Notes under the pieces: generated by a model
What the model saw: only the letters and a program-made list of their open reading frames with translations
The model's database searches: none
Told to the model about the DNA's origin: nothing
NCBI GenBank assembly: GCA_012520375.1
Contig: JAAYOH010000011.1
Location: 1-47,470 of the forward strand
Direction: 5' to 3'
From: Clostridiales bacterium
GTDB lineage: Bacteria > Bacillota > Clostridia > Christensenellales > Aristaeellaceae
Length of the DNA stretch: 47,470 bases
Made by a program: the position numbers and the translations under genes
Shown here: positions 26,041 through 34,430 of the stretch, piece by piece
Layout: each line of letters opens with the position of its first letter
Position numbering within the stretch: the stretch's first letter is position 1

Positions 26041-26074
26041 GATCGCATATCCCCTTTTCTTTGGGCCTCCGGGG

Positions 26075-28738
26075 TCAGGATCCGCCGAACAGGCTGCGAT
26101 ACTGTTCCCGGGTGATCAGCACCTTGCGCGACTTGCTGCCCTCGTCGGGGCCTACGATGCCGCGCACTTCCATTTCGTCGATCAGGCGGCCCGCCCGGGA
26201 ATGGCCCACCCGCAGCCTGCGCTGCAGCATGCTCACCGAGGCCGACTCCGCGTCCACCACGAGTTCCACTGCATCGGGCAGCAGCTCGTCGAATTCGCTG
26301 AGGCTATCCTCCCGGTCCGCATCGCTGAGGCCCGAGGACTCGATGTGCTCCTGGGCGTCCTCGTCGTACTGGCTTTCATGTCGCACTTTGATGTATTCCA
26401 CGATGCTGTGGACCTCGTCGTCGGATACCCAGGAACCCTGTACCCTCGTCTTTCCCATGCCGCTGGGGGCGTACAGCATATCGCCCCGGCCCAGCAGCCT
26501 TTCCGCACCCCCCACGTCCAGGATGGTCCGGCTGTCCACCTGGCTGGCCACGGTGAAGGCGATGCGGGAGGGGATGTTGGCCTTGATGACGCCGGTGATG
26601 ACGTTGACCGAGGGGCGCTGGGTGGCGATCACCAGGTGGATGCCCGCAGCCCGGGCCAATTGGGCCAGGCGGCAGATGGAATCTTCCACCTCTCCCGGGG
26701 CGACCATCATCAGGTCTGCCAACTCGTCGATGATGATGACGATCTGGGGCATGGCGGGCTGGTCTCCCGGCCGGCGCTGGTTGTAGCCTTTCATGTCCCG
26801 GACCCCGAGCTCGGCGAACTTTTTGTAGCGCTCGGTCATCTCGTTCACTGCCCACTGCAGGGCGCCCGACGCCTTTTTGGGATCGGTGACCACGGGTACC
26901 AACAGGTGAGGGATGCCGTTGTAGCAGCTCAGCTCCACCACCTTGGGGTCGATCATGATCAGGCGCACCTCGTCCGGGGTAGCCCGGTACAGGATGGAGC
27001 AGATGATGGAGTTGATGCACACCGATTTGCCGGAACCGGTCTGGCCCGCGATGAGCACATGGGGCATCCTGGCCAGGTCGGCGATGATGTAGCGGCCCGC
27101 GTTGTCCCGACCCAGGGCCACCGCCAGGCGGGAGGCGTGCCGGCGGCATTCCTGGCTCTCCAACACGTCCCGGAGGGGCACGGCTTCGATGTGGTCGTTG
27201 GGCACCTCGACCCCCACCGCGGCCTTGCCCGGGATAGGGGCCTCGATGCGCACGCTCACCGCGGCCAGGGCCAGGGCGATGTCATCCGCCAACGCCGTGA
27301 TGCGGCTGACCTTGATGCCGGCGGCGGGACTCAGCTCGAAGCGGGTGACGGTGGGGCCGTGGGAGATGCCGATCATCCGGGCGGTGATGCCAAAACTGGC
27401 CAGGGTTTCGATGAGTTTTTTGCCCTTGGCGGCGTCGTGTTCGCTCTGGTTTCGAACCTTGGAGGGGCGGGTGGGCTGCAACAGGTCGATGGGCGGGTAC
27501 GTGTAAGGGGTCGCATCCGGAGGCGCGGGTCTGGCGATGGGGGGCATGTCCGCCCTGCGGCGCCGGGCCGGCTTGTCTGCCGGGGCATCGGCGACAAAGG
27601 GAGGCGCATCTGCCGGGGCAGGCGACGCCCCTTGGGTTTCCTGGCCCTCATCCCCGGCGCCGTGCATGATCTGGGCGGCATCGCCGAAGGGATCCACTTC
27701 TTCCCAGGACAGGTCTTCGGCTTCAGGGATTTCGGGGGGTTCCGGGGACTGTGGGGACTCGCCACTGTCCTGCAAGCTGTCCCGCAGGGGCAAAGGCTCC
27801 TGGATGGTTATTTTTTCCGTTTTGATGCGGGGACGCCTGCGGCCGCTCAGGAAATGCGGTACGTCTTCCCCGGCGGGATCCTCCTCTACTGGGGTCACCC
27901 AAGGCTCGCCGGGCAGGGGGTCGTTTTCGGACAGGCGTTCTTGATGACGGCTGCTGCCGCCCCGGCGGATGGCTGCGGCATTGTCCCCCAGGTAGCGGGC
28001 AAAGGGATCGTTCTCCTCCCCGGTCCGGGGCGCCACCTTGGGGATGACCTGGGCCCTTCGATCATCCCGGATTGGGGGTGTTTCCTCCTCTTGCTGGAGG
28101 CTGCGTTCCTGTATCCGCTGCTGCTGGGCCTCTTTGTAGCCGTCGAAGCGTTCCCGGGCTTTTCGGCCGATTCGGGTCAGGGAGATTTTGCGCAACAGGA
28201 TCAAACAAGCCAGGATCAGGGCCACCAGCATCATGATGGCGCCGGCCAGGCCCAGATTTCGTTCCAGGGGCCAGCAAAGCAGTGCGCCCAGCACCCCGGC
28301 GCCCCCCACCCGGTACCCCCAGCTGCGCTGCAGGAAGGTCTCGTAGTTCCATAACCTGGCGCCCTCCATGATGGTGTCAAAACGGAACAGATGGACCATG
28401 GTCATGACCAACAGCACCAAAAAGGCTACCAGCAGCACCCGGCCCGGTTTTCTCTCTTTCTTTCTGCCCGAGAAGGCGGTGACGATGCCGCCCCAGCACA
28501 GGAGGAAGGGCAAGACAAAGCTCAGGCCCCCCGCCAGGGAGCGGGCAATGTCTACGATGACCTTGCCTGCGCCCCGTTCGTGCCCGGTGATCAAAAAATA
28601 CAGAAGCAGGATGCCGGCAAAGAACAACAGGACCCCGGCAACCTCCCGGCCCAGCCCTTTTTCCTGGGTGGGCTGCGCCTTGCCTTTGTCCTTCCCCTGG
28701 GTGTTTTTTGCTCTGGTGCTCTGCGTCTTTCTGGCCAT
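26075..28738 (-). CDS. ftsK: DNA translocase FtsK/SpoIIIE
   Basis: An 887-residue septal DNA pump that clears chromosomes from the division septum. Four or five membrane segments occupy about 31-182. A charged, proline-rich linker (about 190-440) follows, and then the motor: Walker A AGQTGSGKSV near 560 and VIIIDELADLMM as Walker B. The last 70 residues form the winged-helix gamma domain (LRVGHSRAGRLIDEME) that reads polar DNA sites. Length is typical of the family in Bacillota. It heads the run ftsK-rimO-pgsA-cinA. The ribosome binding site is only fair (GCGGGG). Confidence 0.95.
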   Translation of the reverse strand: MARKTQSTRAKNTQGKDKGKAQPTQEKGLGREVAGVLLFFAGILLLYFLITGHERGAGKVIVDIARSLAGGLSFVLPFLLCWGGIVTAFSGRKKERKPGRVLLVAFLVLLVMTMVHLFRFDTIMEGARLWNYETFLQRSWGYRVGGAGVLGALLCWPLERNLGLAGAIMMLVALILACLILLRKISLTRIGRKARERFDGYKEAQQQRIQERSLQQEEETPPIRDDRRAQVIPKVAPRTGEENDPFARYLGDNAAAIRRGGSSRHQERLSENDPLPGEPWVTPVEEDPAGEDVPHFLSGRRRPRIKTEKITIQEPLPLRDSLQDSGESPQSPEPPEIPEAEDLSWEEVDPFGDAAQIMHGAGDEGQETQGASPAPADAPPFVADAPADKPARRRRADMPPIARPAPPDATPYTYPPIDLLQPTRPSKVRNQSEHDAAKGKKLIETLASFGITARMIGISHGPTVTRFELSPAAGIKVSRITALADDIALALAAVSVRIEAPIPGKAAVGVEVPNDHIEAVPLRDVLESQECRRHASRLAVALGRDNAGRYIIADLARMPHVLIAGQTGSGKSVCINSIICSILYRATPDEVRLIMIDPKVVELSCYNGIPHLLVPVVTDPKKASGALQWAVNEMTERYKKFAELGVRDMKGYNQRRPGDQPAMPQIVIIIDELADLMMVAPGEVEDSICRLAQLARAAGIHLVIATQRPSVNVITGVIKANIPSRIAFTVASQVDSRTILDVGGAERLLGRGDMLYAPSGMGKTRVQGSWVSDDEVHSIVEYIKVRHESQYDEDAQEHIESSGLSDADREDSLSEFDELLPDAVELVVDAESASVSMLQRRLRVGHSRAGRLIDEMEVRGIVGPDEGSKSRKVLITREQYRSLFGGS

Positions 28739-28779
28739 TTTGATGTGTTTCCCCGCTATTCGATATATTTTCGGGCTAT

Positions 28780-28808
28780 ATTATATACCAGGTGAAGGAA
28801 AAATTCCA
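28780..28808 (-). promoter_or_regulatory. Promoter of ftsK-rimO-pgsA-cinA
   Basis: On the minus strand TGGAAT, a 17-bp spacer and a perfect TATAAT. The start codon lies about 40 nt downstream. Confidence 0.65.
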
Positions 28809-28870
28809 CCCCACGCGTGTAAACAAGAGAGGGGAGGACCGGGGCGCCGCAATGGTTCCGCACGGAATCC

Positions 28871-28899
28871 TTGTGCCACCAGGTGGTTTGTGGTATGAT
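28871..28899 (+). promoter_or_regulatory. Promoter of glycerate kinase with internal palindrome
   Basis: TTGTGC, a 17-bp spacer and TATGAT. The spacer region carries the palindrome CCACC-A-GGTGG, overlapping the -35 edge, a position where a repressor would block RNA polymerase. The leader to the ATG at 29003 is about 95 nt. Confidence 0.6.
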
Positions 28900-29002
28900 G
28901 GGCCCATAAAACACGACCGCGATGGCGTGTCGAAGGATCCGGACCCGGGGGCACAAAAGGCGCCCGGGGTCGGGTATTCCCGACGCGGGGAAAGGGGAAG
29001 GA

Positions 29003-30136
29003 ATGAAGCTGTCACAGATCGTCCTGGCGCCGGATTCCTTTAAGGGGACCATGACGGCGGACAGGGTTTGCGAGATCATGGAAGGGGCCATACGGCGGCA
29101 TTTGCCCGACATCCGTATCCATCGGGTCCCCATGGCGGACGGAGGGGAAGGGCTGGTGGAAGCTGCCCTGGCCGTGCTGGGGGGCGTCCGGAAGACGGCC
29201 CGGGTGCAAGGGCCATATGGGGAAGAGGTGGAAGCGCCCTATGCGCTGCTTCCCGACGGGCGGGTGGTCATGGAGATGGCCTCCTGCGCGGGGCTGCCCC
29301 TGGCCCAGGAGCAGGGCAGGCTGGACCCCCTGAACGCCAGCACCTACGGGGTGGGACAATTGCTTCGGATCGCAAAGGACGGAGGGGCAAAAGAGGTGCT
29401 GCTGGGCCTTGGGGGCAGCGCCACCAACGACGGGGGCATCGGCATGGCGGCGGCGCTGGGCTACACTTTCCTGGACGAGAACGGCGAGAAACTCGCCCCC
29501 CTGGCGGTGAACCTGCAGAGGATCCAGGGGATCCTGCCGCCGGAAAAGCCCATGGGACTGCAGGTGACGGCAGCCTGTGACGTGGACAATCCCCTCACCG
29601 GCCCCCAGGGGGCAGCCCACACCTTCGGCGGCCAGAAGGGGGCGGACGAGGAGATGCGCAAACGGCTGGATGCGGGGCTGAAGCAGCTTGCCCGGGCCGT
29701 CGTGGACTGCCTGGGCCTCGAGGTGGATGGGATCCCCGGGGCGGGGGCTGCCGGCGGCCTGGGGGCGGGGGTACTGGCCTTCCTGGGGGGGAGCCTGACC
29801 CCGGGCATCCAATTGATGCTGGACGCGGCGGGATTCGAGGAAAAGCTGGTGGGCGCCGACCTGGTCATCACCGGGGAGGGGCGTATCGACTGGCAGACTG
29901 CCCACGGCAAAGTGCCCTGCGGGGTGTCCGGCAGGGCAAAAAAATACGGCGTCCCCTGCATCGCCCTGTGCGGCTCCATCGGAGAGGGCGTGGAGGCGGT
30001 GTATGAACAGGGCATCACTGCGGTGTTTTCCGCCGTGCGGGGGGCCGGCACGTTTGCAGAGATCCAAAAGAGCTGTGAGGAAGATCTGCGCCTTTTGACG
30101 GATGCGGTGGTGCGCACCCTGCTCATAGAAGGTTAA
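29003..30136 (+). CDS. glxK: Glycerate kinase (type I)
   Basis: A 377-residue GlxK/GarK family kinase that phosphorylates D-glycerate (to 2-phosphoglycerate in the characterised type I members). Hallmarks are APDSFKGTMTA at the N-terminus, MADGGEGL near 46-53, the glycine-rich LLGLGGSATNDGGIGMA near 135, and VITGEGRIDWQTAHGK near 293. The ATG at 29003, with GGGGAAGG, gives the family start. It is a single-gene unit with its own promoter. Its stop codon overlaps that of rsmA on the other strand by 4 bp, leaving no room for a terminator in between. With dhaKL it is the second small C3-substrate kinase in the window. Confidence 0.93.
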   Translation: MKLSQIVLAPDSFKGTMTADRVCEIMEGAIRRHLPDIRIHRVPMADGGEGLVEAALAVLGGVRKTARVQGPYGEEVEAPYALLPDGRVVMEMASCAGLPLAQEQGRLDPLNASTYGVGQLLRIAKDGGAKEVLLGLGGSATNDGGIGMAAALGYTFLDENGEKLAPLAVNLQRIQGILPPEKPMGLQVTAACDVDNPLTGPQGAAHTFGGQKGADEEMRKRLDAGLKQLARAVVDCLGLEVDGIPGAGAAGGLGAGVLAFLGGSLTPGIQLMLDAAGFEEKLVGADLVITGEGRIDWQTAHGKVPCGVSGRAKKYGVPCIALCGSIGEGVEAVYEQGITAVFSAVRGAGTFAEIQKSCEEDLRLLTDAVVRTLLIEG

Positions 30137-30984
30137 AGGGTCCGCCGCTCCCGGAGGGCGTTGGCGATGCGGGCCATTTCCCCGAGGCTCAGGGCCTCGC
30201 CCCGCACCTTCGGGTCCAGGCCGCAATCGGCGAGCAATTGCCCCGCCTCCTCCCGGTTTATGAGGAAGGCGGCGCACAGGTTGTTGACCAGGGTCTTGCG
30301 CCGCATGGCAAAAGCGGCAGAGAGGACCTTGTGCATCATCCCCTCGTCGGCCACGGCAAAGGGAGGGGAAGGGTGCCGGACAATGCGCAGCAGGGCGCTC
30401 ATCACATGGGGGCTGGGGGTGAAGGCTCCGGGGGGCACGTCAAAGAGGATATCCGCCCTCCCATACCAGGCTATGGTGGCGGTCAGCAGGCCGTACTCCT
30501 TTTCGCCGGGCTGTGCCGTCATGCGCAGCGCGGCTTCTTTTTGCACCATGACCAGGATGCTCCCGATGTCAAGGGGCGCCCGGCACAGCATGGCGACGAG
30601 GTCTGCCGTGATGTAATAGGGCAGGTTGGACACCACTTTCAGGGCCGCGTTTTCGCCGAATGCTTCCCGGCATAGGGCGGGCAGGTCCACCTTCAGGGCG
30701 TCCCCGAAGACCACCCGGGCCCCGGGCGCCACCCTGTCCAGGATGGGGGCCAGGGAAGTGTCCAGCTCCAGGGCCAGCACCCGGGCGCCCCGCTCCATGA
30801 GGGCGGCGGTCAGGATGCCGCAGCCCGCTCCGATCTCCAGCACGTTGTCATCCGGGCCCACTTCCGAAGCCCGGACGATCTTCCCGATCACGCCGTCGTT
30901 CAGCAGAAAATTCTGGCCCAGGGAATGGGTGAAGCGAAAACCCGCCTCTTTCAGGGCCTTTCTTGCGACCTTTTCGTTGGACAT
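30133..30984 (-). CDS. rsmA: 16S rRNA dimethyladenosine transferase
   Basis: A 283-residue KsgA/Dim1 enzyme that dimethylates two adjacent adenines in helix 45 of 16S rRNA. LGQNFLLND near 22-30, SAM motif LEIGAGCGILT near 49-59 and the catalytic NLPYYI motif near 114 are all intact. The C-terminal helical domain is complete. The open frame extends upstream, but homology and an AAGGAG site point to the ATG at 30984. That ATG is 5 bp after the addB stop, so the two are one transcript. The 3' end overlaps the convergent glycerate kinase. Confidence 0.95.
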   Translation of the reverse strand: MSNEKVARKALKEAGFRFTHSLGQNFLLNDGVIGKIVRASEVGPDDNVLEIGAGCGILTAALMERGARVLALELDTSLAPILDRVAPGARVVFGDALKVDLPALCREAFGENAALKVVSNLPYYITADLVAMLCRAPLDIGSILVMVQKEAALRMTAQPGEKEYGLLTATIAWYGRADILFDVPPGAFTPSPHVMSALLRIVRHPSPPFAVADEGMMHKVLSAAFAMRRKTLVNNLCAAFLINREEAGQLLADCGLDPKVRGEALSLGEMARIANALRERRTL

Positions 30985-30989
30985 GGATG

Positions 30990-33900
30990 TTATACTCCTT
31001 CGGGGTCCCCTTTGCTCCGGAGGATGGCCGTCACCTCCCGGGACCGGATGCCCTCCAGTTCCCGGGGCTCGGCGCCGGGCAGCCGAAGGTCCCAACCGCA
31101 CACCGTATGGTAGGGGCAGTAGGCGCAGGCGTCCAGGGCTCCGCACCTTGCGGGGGCGATGGAGCTGTCCCCCTCCCGCATTTTTTGCAGCATGTCTTCG
31201 GCTTTGCAAAGGGTATGGGACATCAGCAGCTTGAAATCCTCCAGGCTCAGCTGGCTGTCGTTGGCCCGGGGGCTTTCGGCCTTCGTATAACTCACGTTCA
31301 CCGCCCGGTCCGGATGCCGGGCCATGGCGGAGATGATGCGCTCGTCCTTCAGAATCAGACCCTCCAGGCGCATGGACCTGTCCCGCTCCCTCTCCACCTG
31401 TTCCGGATCCCGGCACTCGGTCTCCAGCAGCGGATCCGAGACGGTGAAGTAAAAAGCGCCGGCGGGCCGGGCAGCCAGCTGGGTGGTGGCGGCATGCAGG
31501 TACAGCGGCAACTGCAGCTGCAGCCCGTGATAGATCTGCTCCAGGCTGACCTTCCTGCCTCCCGTCTTGTAGTCGATGACCCGCACATAGGAGGCGCCTC
31601 CCGGGTCCTCGAACAGGTCGATCCGGTCGATGCGCCCTTCCAGCCGGGTGCCGTCCGAGAAACGGGTCATATTCCTGTCGATAAAGAGCTCTGCCGAGGC
31701 CGGAACAAACAGGCTGCCCAGGAACTGGCGCACCATGACCGAGGCGGCCCGTCGGGCCACCCGCTGCAGCTGTTCCCCCTCCGCCTTTGCCAAAGCGCTC
31801 TGCCCCACATAATGGCCGATCGCTTCGTCGATCAGCCCGGCGGTGATGCGGTCCATCAGGGCACAGCCCTCTTCCTCCGTGAGGCTGCCCAGCTGCCTCC
31901 CATGGGCGGTCACGAAACGCTCCAGCGCTTCGTGGTAGAAGTTGCCCGCATCCCTTGGGGAGAGGGAAAAGGGGATGAACTCCTCGGGCCGCAGGGCGTG
32001 GTAGACGAAATGCTTGAAGGGGCAGGCGGCGAAGCGCTCCAGCCGGGTGGCGCTTACTCCGCCCAGGGGCCGAAGCAGGGCGTCGAGGGGCTGCTCCAGG
32101 TTTTCGGAGAACACCCTATGGGCAAAGGAGGCATCCATGCGCTCCAGGGCGGGGCCGGTTCCCTCCATGCGCTCCAGGGCCCGGCGCGCCGCCCCGGGCG
32201 CGGGATCCCCATGATCCCGCAGGGAAGGCACCAGGCACAGCGCCGCGTCCCGGTGTTCCAGCCGGGGCCGGAGCAATTCCCCGGACCCCGTCACGCCCCC
32301 AAGGATCTGTGCCTTGGGCAGCAGCCGGATGACCTCGTTCATCAGCATGCTGTTTTGCTGGGCGCGCCCTTCTTTGTCGCTCTGGGCGCGGCTGAGCAGC
32401 AGGCATTCCCCCGTCATGCTCAGCAGGGATTTGAGACCCAGGCGCTGCATGCGCATCCGCTCCTGGCTGTCCATGCCCAGGTCTATGCCCAGATCCCGCA
32501 GGGAGGCGATTTCTTCGTCGCTGAGCAGATCCTGGCCCGCGCCCGTCCCCGAATCCGAAGCGCCCACCACGAACAGCGCCTTGATGGGCTTGCCCCGGAG
32601 GTGTTCCAGCAGGCCCCCCTCCACGGCGTCGGCGGACTGGGGGAGCGCCTTGACGATGGCGGCGGACAGGGCGCGGCGCAGCATCTCATAGATCTCCTCC
32701 AGGCTCATGGGCCGGTCCGCCAGGAGCTGCGCCATCTGGTCCAGCGCCTCGATGATGCGGTTCCACACCTGGATGCCCTCGGCGGCCCAAACCGAAAGAT
32801 CCAGGGCTTCCAACTGTTCCCTGTCCGACTGGATCCGGTCATACGCCTGGACGTCTTCCAGCAGGGCGAACAGGGCGGCCAACCGTTCGGCGGTGCTTTG
32901 GGCTGCTATGCTGCGCTGTTCCAGAGCGACGAGGGGGGCGGCTATCCGCTCCCGCAGAGGCTCTGCCGCCAGACGCTCTTCCTCGCTGCCCCGGGTGAGG
33001 GGCCTGCGCCAGGCGCCGCCCTTCAGCCCGTGAGCCTGCACATAGTTGACCAGGATGTCGGCTTCTTCGTCGGTCAATCCCCCATAGCCCGAACGGATGA
33101 GCAGCACCAGGTCGTTCAGGCGCCAGCCTTTTGTCACGGCGCTGAGGGCGGACAGCAGGTATACCGCGAGGGAATGCTTGTCCGCCGGGCGGCCCTGGGT
33201 GAGGAACAGGGGGATGCCGTACAGGCGGAAGGCCCGGCGCAGGGAGCCCATGAAGCTTTCGTCGGAGCTCATGCAGGCCACGGCATAGTCCCGGTAGCGC
33301 CAGCCCCGGGTGCGGCACAGCCTGCGGATCATGGCGGCGCAGTACTCGGCCTCCTCCTGGGGATCCTTGCACAGGCTGATTTGTACGTCCCCGGGTTCCC
33401 GGGGAAAGGGCTCCTGGGGGATACAGAACAGCTCCTTCTCCAGCCAGCCCATGGCCCCGGACCGGGGCTCGTCGGGAAGGTGAATGCGGGCGGGGCTGCA
33501 GCCCAGCGCCCACGCTTCTTTGTTTAAGGTTTGCACGGAGCGCAGGACGGGGGTGTAGAGGCGGCCGTCCCGTTCCGCCTCCCGCAGGTTGAGGGCAACC
33601 AGAAGCTCGTGGCAGACGGGCAGGATGGACAGGATGACCCGGCGCAGGGTGGGGGTGATCAAGTCGAAGCCGTACACCAGCACCGTGGCGCCCCGCAGGA
33701 AGTCTGCCTGGTCCATGCGCTCACAGGCCCGGTTCGCCTCGTCTTCTCCGTCCATGAAGCGCCCTTGCAGGGCGGCTTCGTAGGCCTCGTATAAAAGGGC
33801 CAGGTCCTTCAGCTTGTGGGGCAGCGAACCGGGGATGTCGGCGAGCTTTCGCAGGTCCTCCGGAGTCAGCCCCGCCTGCTTGAAAGCGTTGATCTGGCGG

Positions 33901-34265
33901 ACGCATTTTTCCGCGAAACCGGCCCGGTTCCGGGCGTCGGCGTACCAGTTCAGCGCCTTGCCCGCGTCCCGTGCGGCGGCGTGCATCAGCATGACCCGGC
34001 CTTGCTCATCGATGCGGGTCTGGCCGGGGGCGCCGGCTCGCTGGAAGACCCGCTGGTACAGGCGGCCGGGGGAGAGAACCTGCAACCGAAAAAAACCCTC
34101 CCCCGAGATCTCGCTGAGCACGTCGATCTCGGCCTGCAGGGTGTAATGGTCGGGCACCAGGAGCACCGCGCTCTTTGCGGAGGCGGGGGCCAGCACCTCC
34201 CGGAGGCGATCCAGCACGGCTGTGCGAAGGGCGGAAGACCGGCCCGTCAGGTAGGATAGTTTCAT
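30990..34265 (-). CDS. addB: ATP-dependent nuclease subunit B (AddB/RexB type)
   Basis: A 1091-residue subunit of the AddAB/RexAB helicase-nuclease that processes double-strand breaks for RecA. The nuclease core is VIDYKTGG with a preceding EGRIDRIDLFED, near residue 880. The four iron-sulfur cysteines are visible: one in FAACPFKHF and three in DACAYCPYHTVC (CxxCx5C). The N-terminal Walker A of B. subtilis AddB (GRSGSGKT) reads GRSSALRT here, so the nucleotide site is lost, as in RexB proteins. The partner addA/rexA is not adjacent; rsmA follows instead. The ATG at 34265 has AAAGGGG upstream. Confidence 0.92.
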   Translation of the reverse strand: MKLSYLTGRSSALRTAVLDRLREVLAPASAKSAVLLVPDHYTLQAEIDVLSEISGEGFFRLQVLSPGRLYQRVFQRAGAPGQTRIDEQGRVMLMHAAARDAGKALNWYADARNRAGFAEKCVRQINAFKQAGLTPEDLRKLADIPGSLPHKLKDLALLYEAYEAALQGRFMDGEDEANRACERMDQADFLRGATVLVYGFDLITPTLRRVILSILPVCHELLVALNLREAERDGRLYTPVLRSVQTLNKEAWALGCSPARIHLPDEPRSGAMGWLEKELFCIPQEPFPREPGDVQISLCKDPQEEAEYCAAMIRRLCRTRGWRYRDYAVACMSSDESFMGSLRRAFRLYGIPLFLTQGRPADKHSLAVYLLSALSAVTKGWRLNDLVLLIRSGYGGLTDEEADILVNYVQAHGLKGGAWRRPLTRGSEEERLAAEPLRERIAAPLVALEQRSIAAQSTAERLAALFALLEDVQAYDRIQSDREQLEALDLSVWAAEGIQVWNRIIEALDQMAQLLADRPMSLEEIYEMLRRALSAAIVKALPQSADAVEGGLLEHLRGKPIKALFVVGASDSGTGAGQDLLSDEEIASLRDLGIDLGMDSQERMRMQRLGLKSLLSMTGECLLLSRAQSDKEGRAQQNSMLMNEVIRLLPKAQILGGVTGSGELLRPRLEHRDAALCLVPSLRDHGDPAPGAARRALERMEGTGPALERMDASFAHRVFSENLEQPLDALLRPLGGVSATRLERFAACPFKHFVYHALRPEEFIPFSLSPRDAGNFYHEALERFVTAHGRQLGSLTEEEGCALMDRITAGLIDEAIGHYVGQSALAKAEGEQLQRVARRAASVMVRQFLGSLFVPASAELFIDRNMTRFSDGTRLEGRIDRIDLFEDPGGASYVRVIDYKTGGRKVSLEQIYHGLQLQLPLYLHAATTQLAARPAGAFYFTVSDPLLETECRDPEQVERERDRSMRLEGLILKDERIISAMARHPDRAVNVSYTKAESPRANDSQLSLEDFKLLMSHTLCKAEDMLQKMREGDSSIAPARCGALDACAYCPYHTVCGWDLRLPGAEPRELEGIRSREVTAILRSKGDPEGV

Positions 34266-34287
34266 GGGAGCGCCCCTTTCTGTCCTT

Positions 34288-34316
34288 ATCTTATCACGGA
34301 AGTTCGGAGATTGAAA
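34288..34316 (-). promoter_or_regulatory. Promoter of addB-rsmA
   Basis: On the minus strand TTTCAA, a 17-bp spacer and TAAGAT, with TGA before the -10 (extended -10). The start codon is about 23 nt downstream of the -10. Confidence 0.5.
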
Positions 34317-34354
34317 CACAATCCGCCAAAATCGGGAGAAAAAATAAAATACAG

Positions 34355-34385
34355 TTGACATATTTGGGAATTATTATGGTATAAT
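34355..34385 (+). promoter_or_regulatory. Promoter of the AAA+ protein gene
   Basis: A perfect TTGACA and a perfect TATAAT with a 19-bp spacer and TGG before the -10 (extended -10). It stands in an AT-rich island within GC-rich DNA. Confidence 0.75.
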
Positions 34386-34430
34386 AGAATACAAGTAATT
34401 TATTACAACCCATGAAAGGAGGATGCTGCT

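Noticed and set aside
25850-28354. An 834-codon open frame opposite rimO and ftsK, and similar ones at 14459-16132, 20367-21938 and 30963-33527
   Set aside because: All lie opposite genes with clear family motifs and show no motif of their own.
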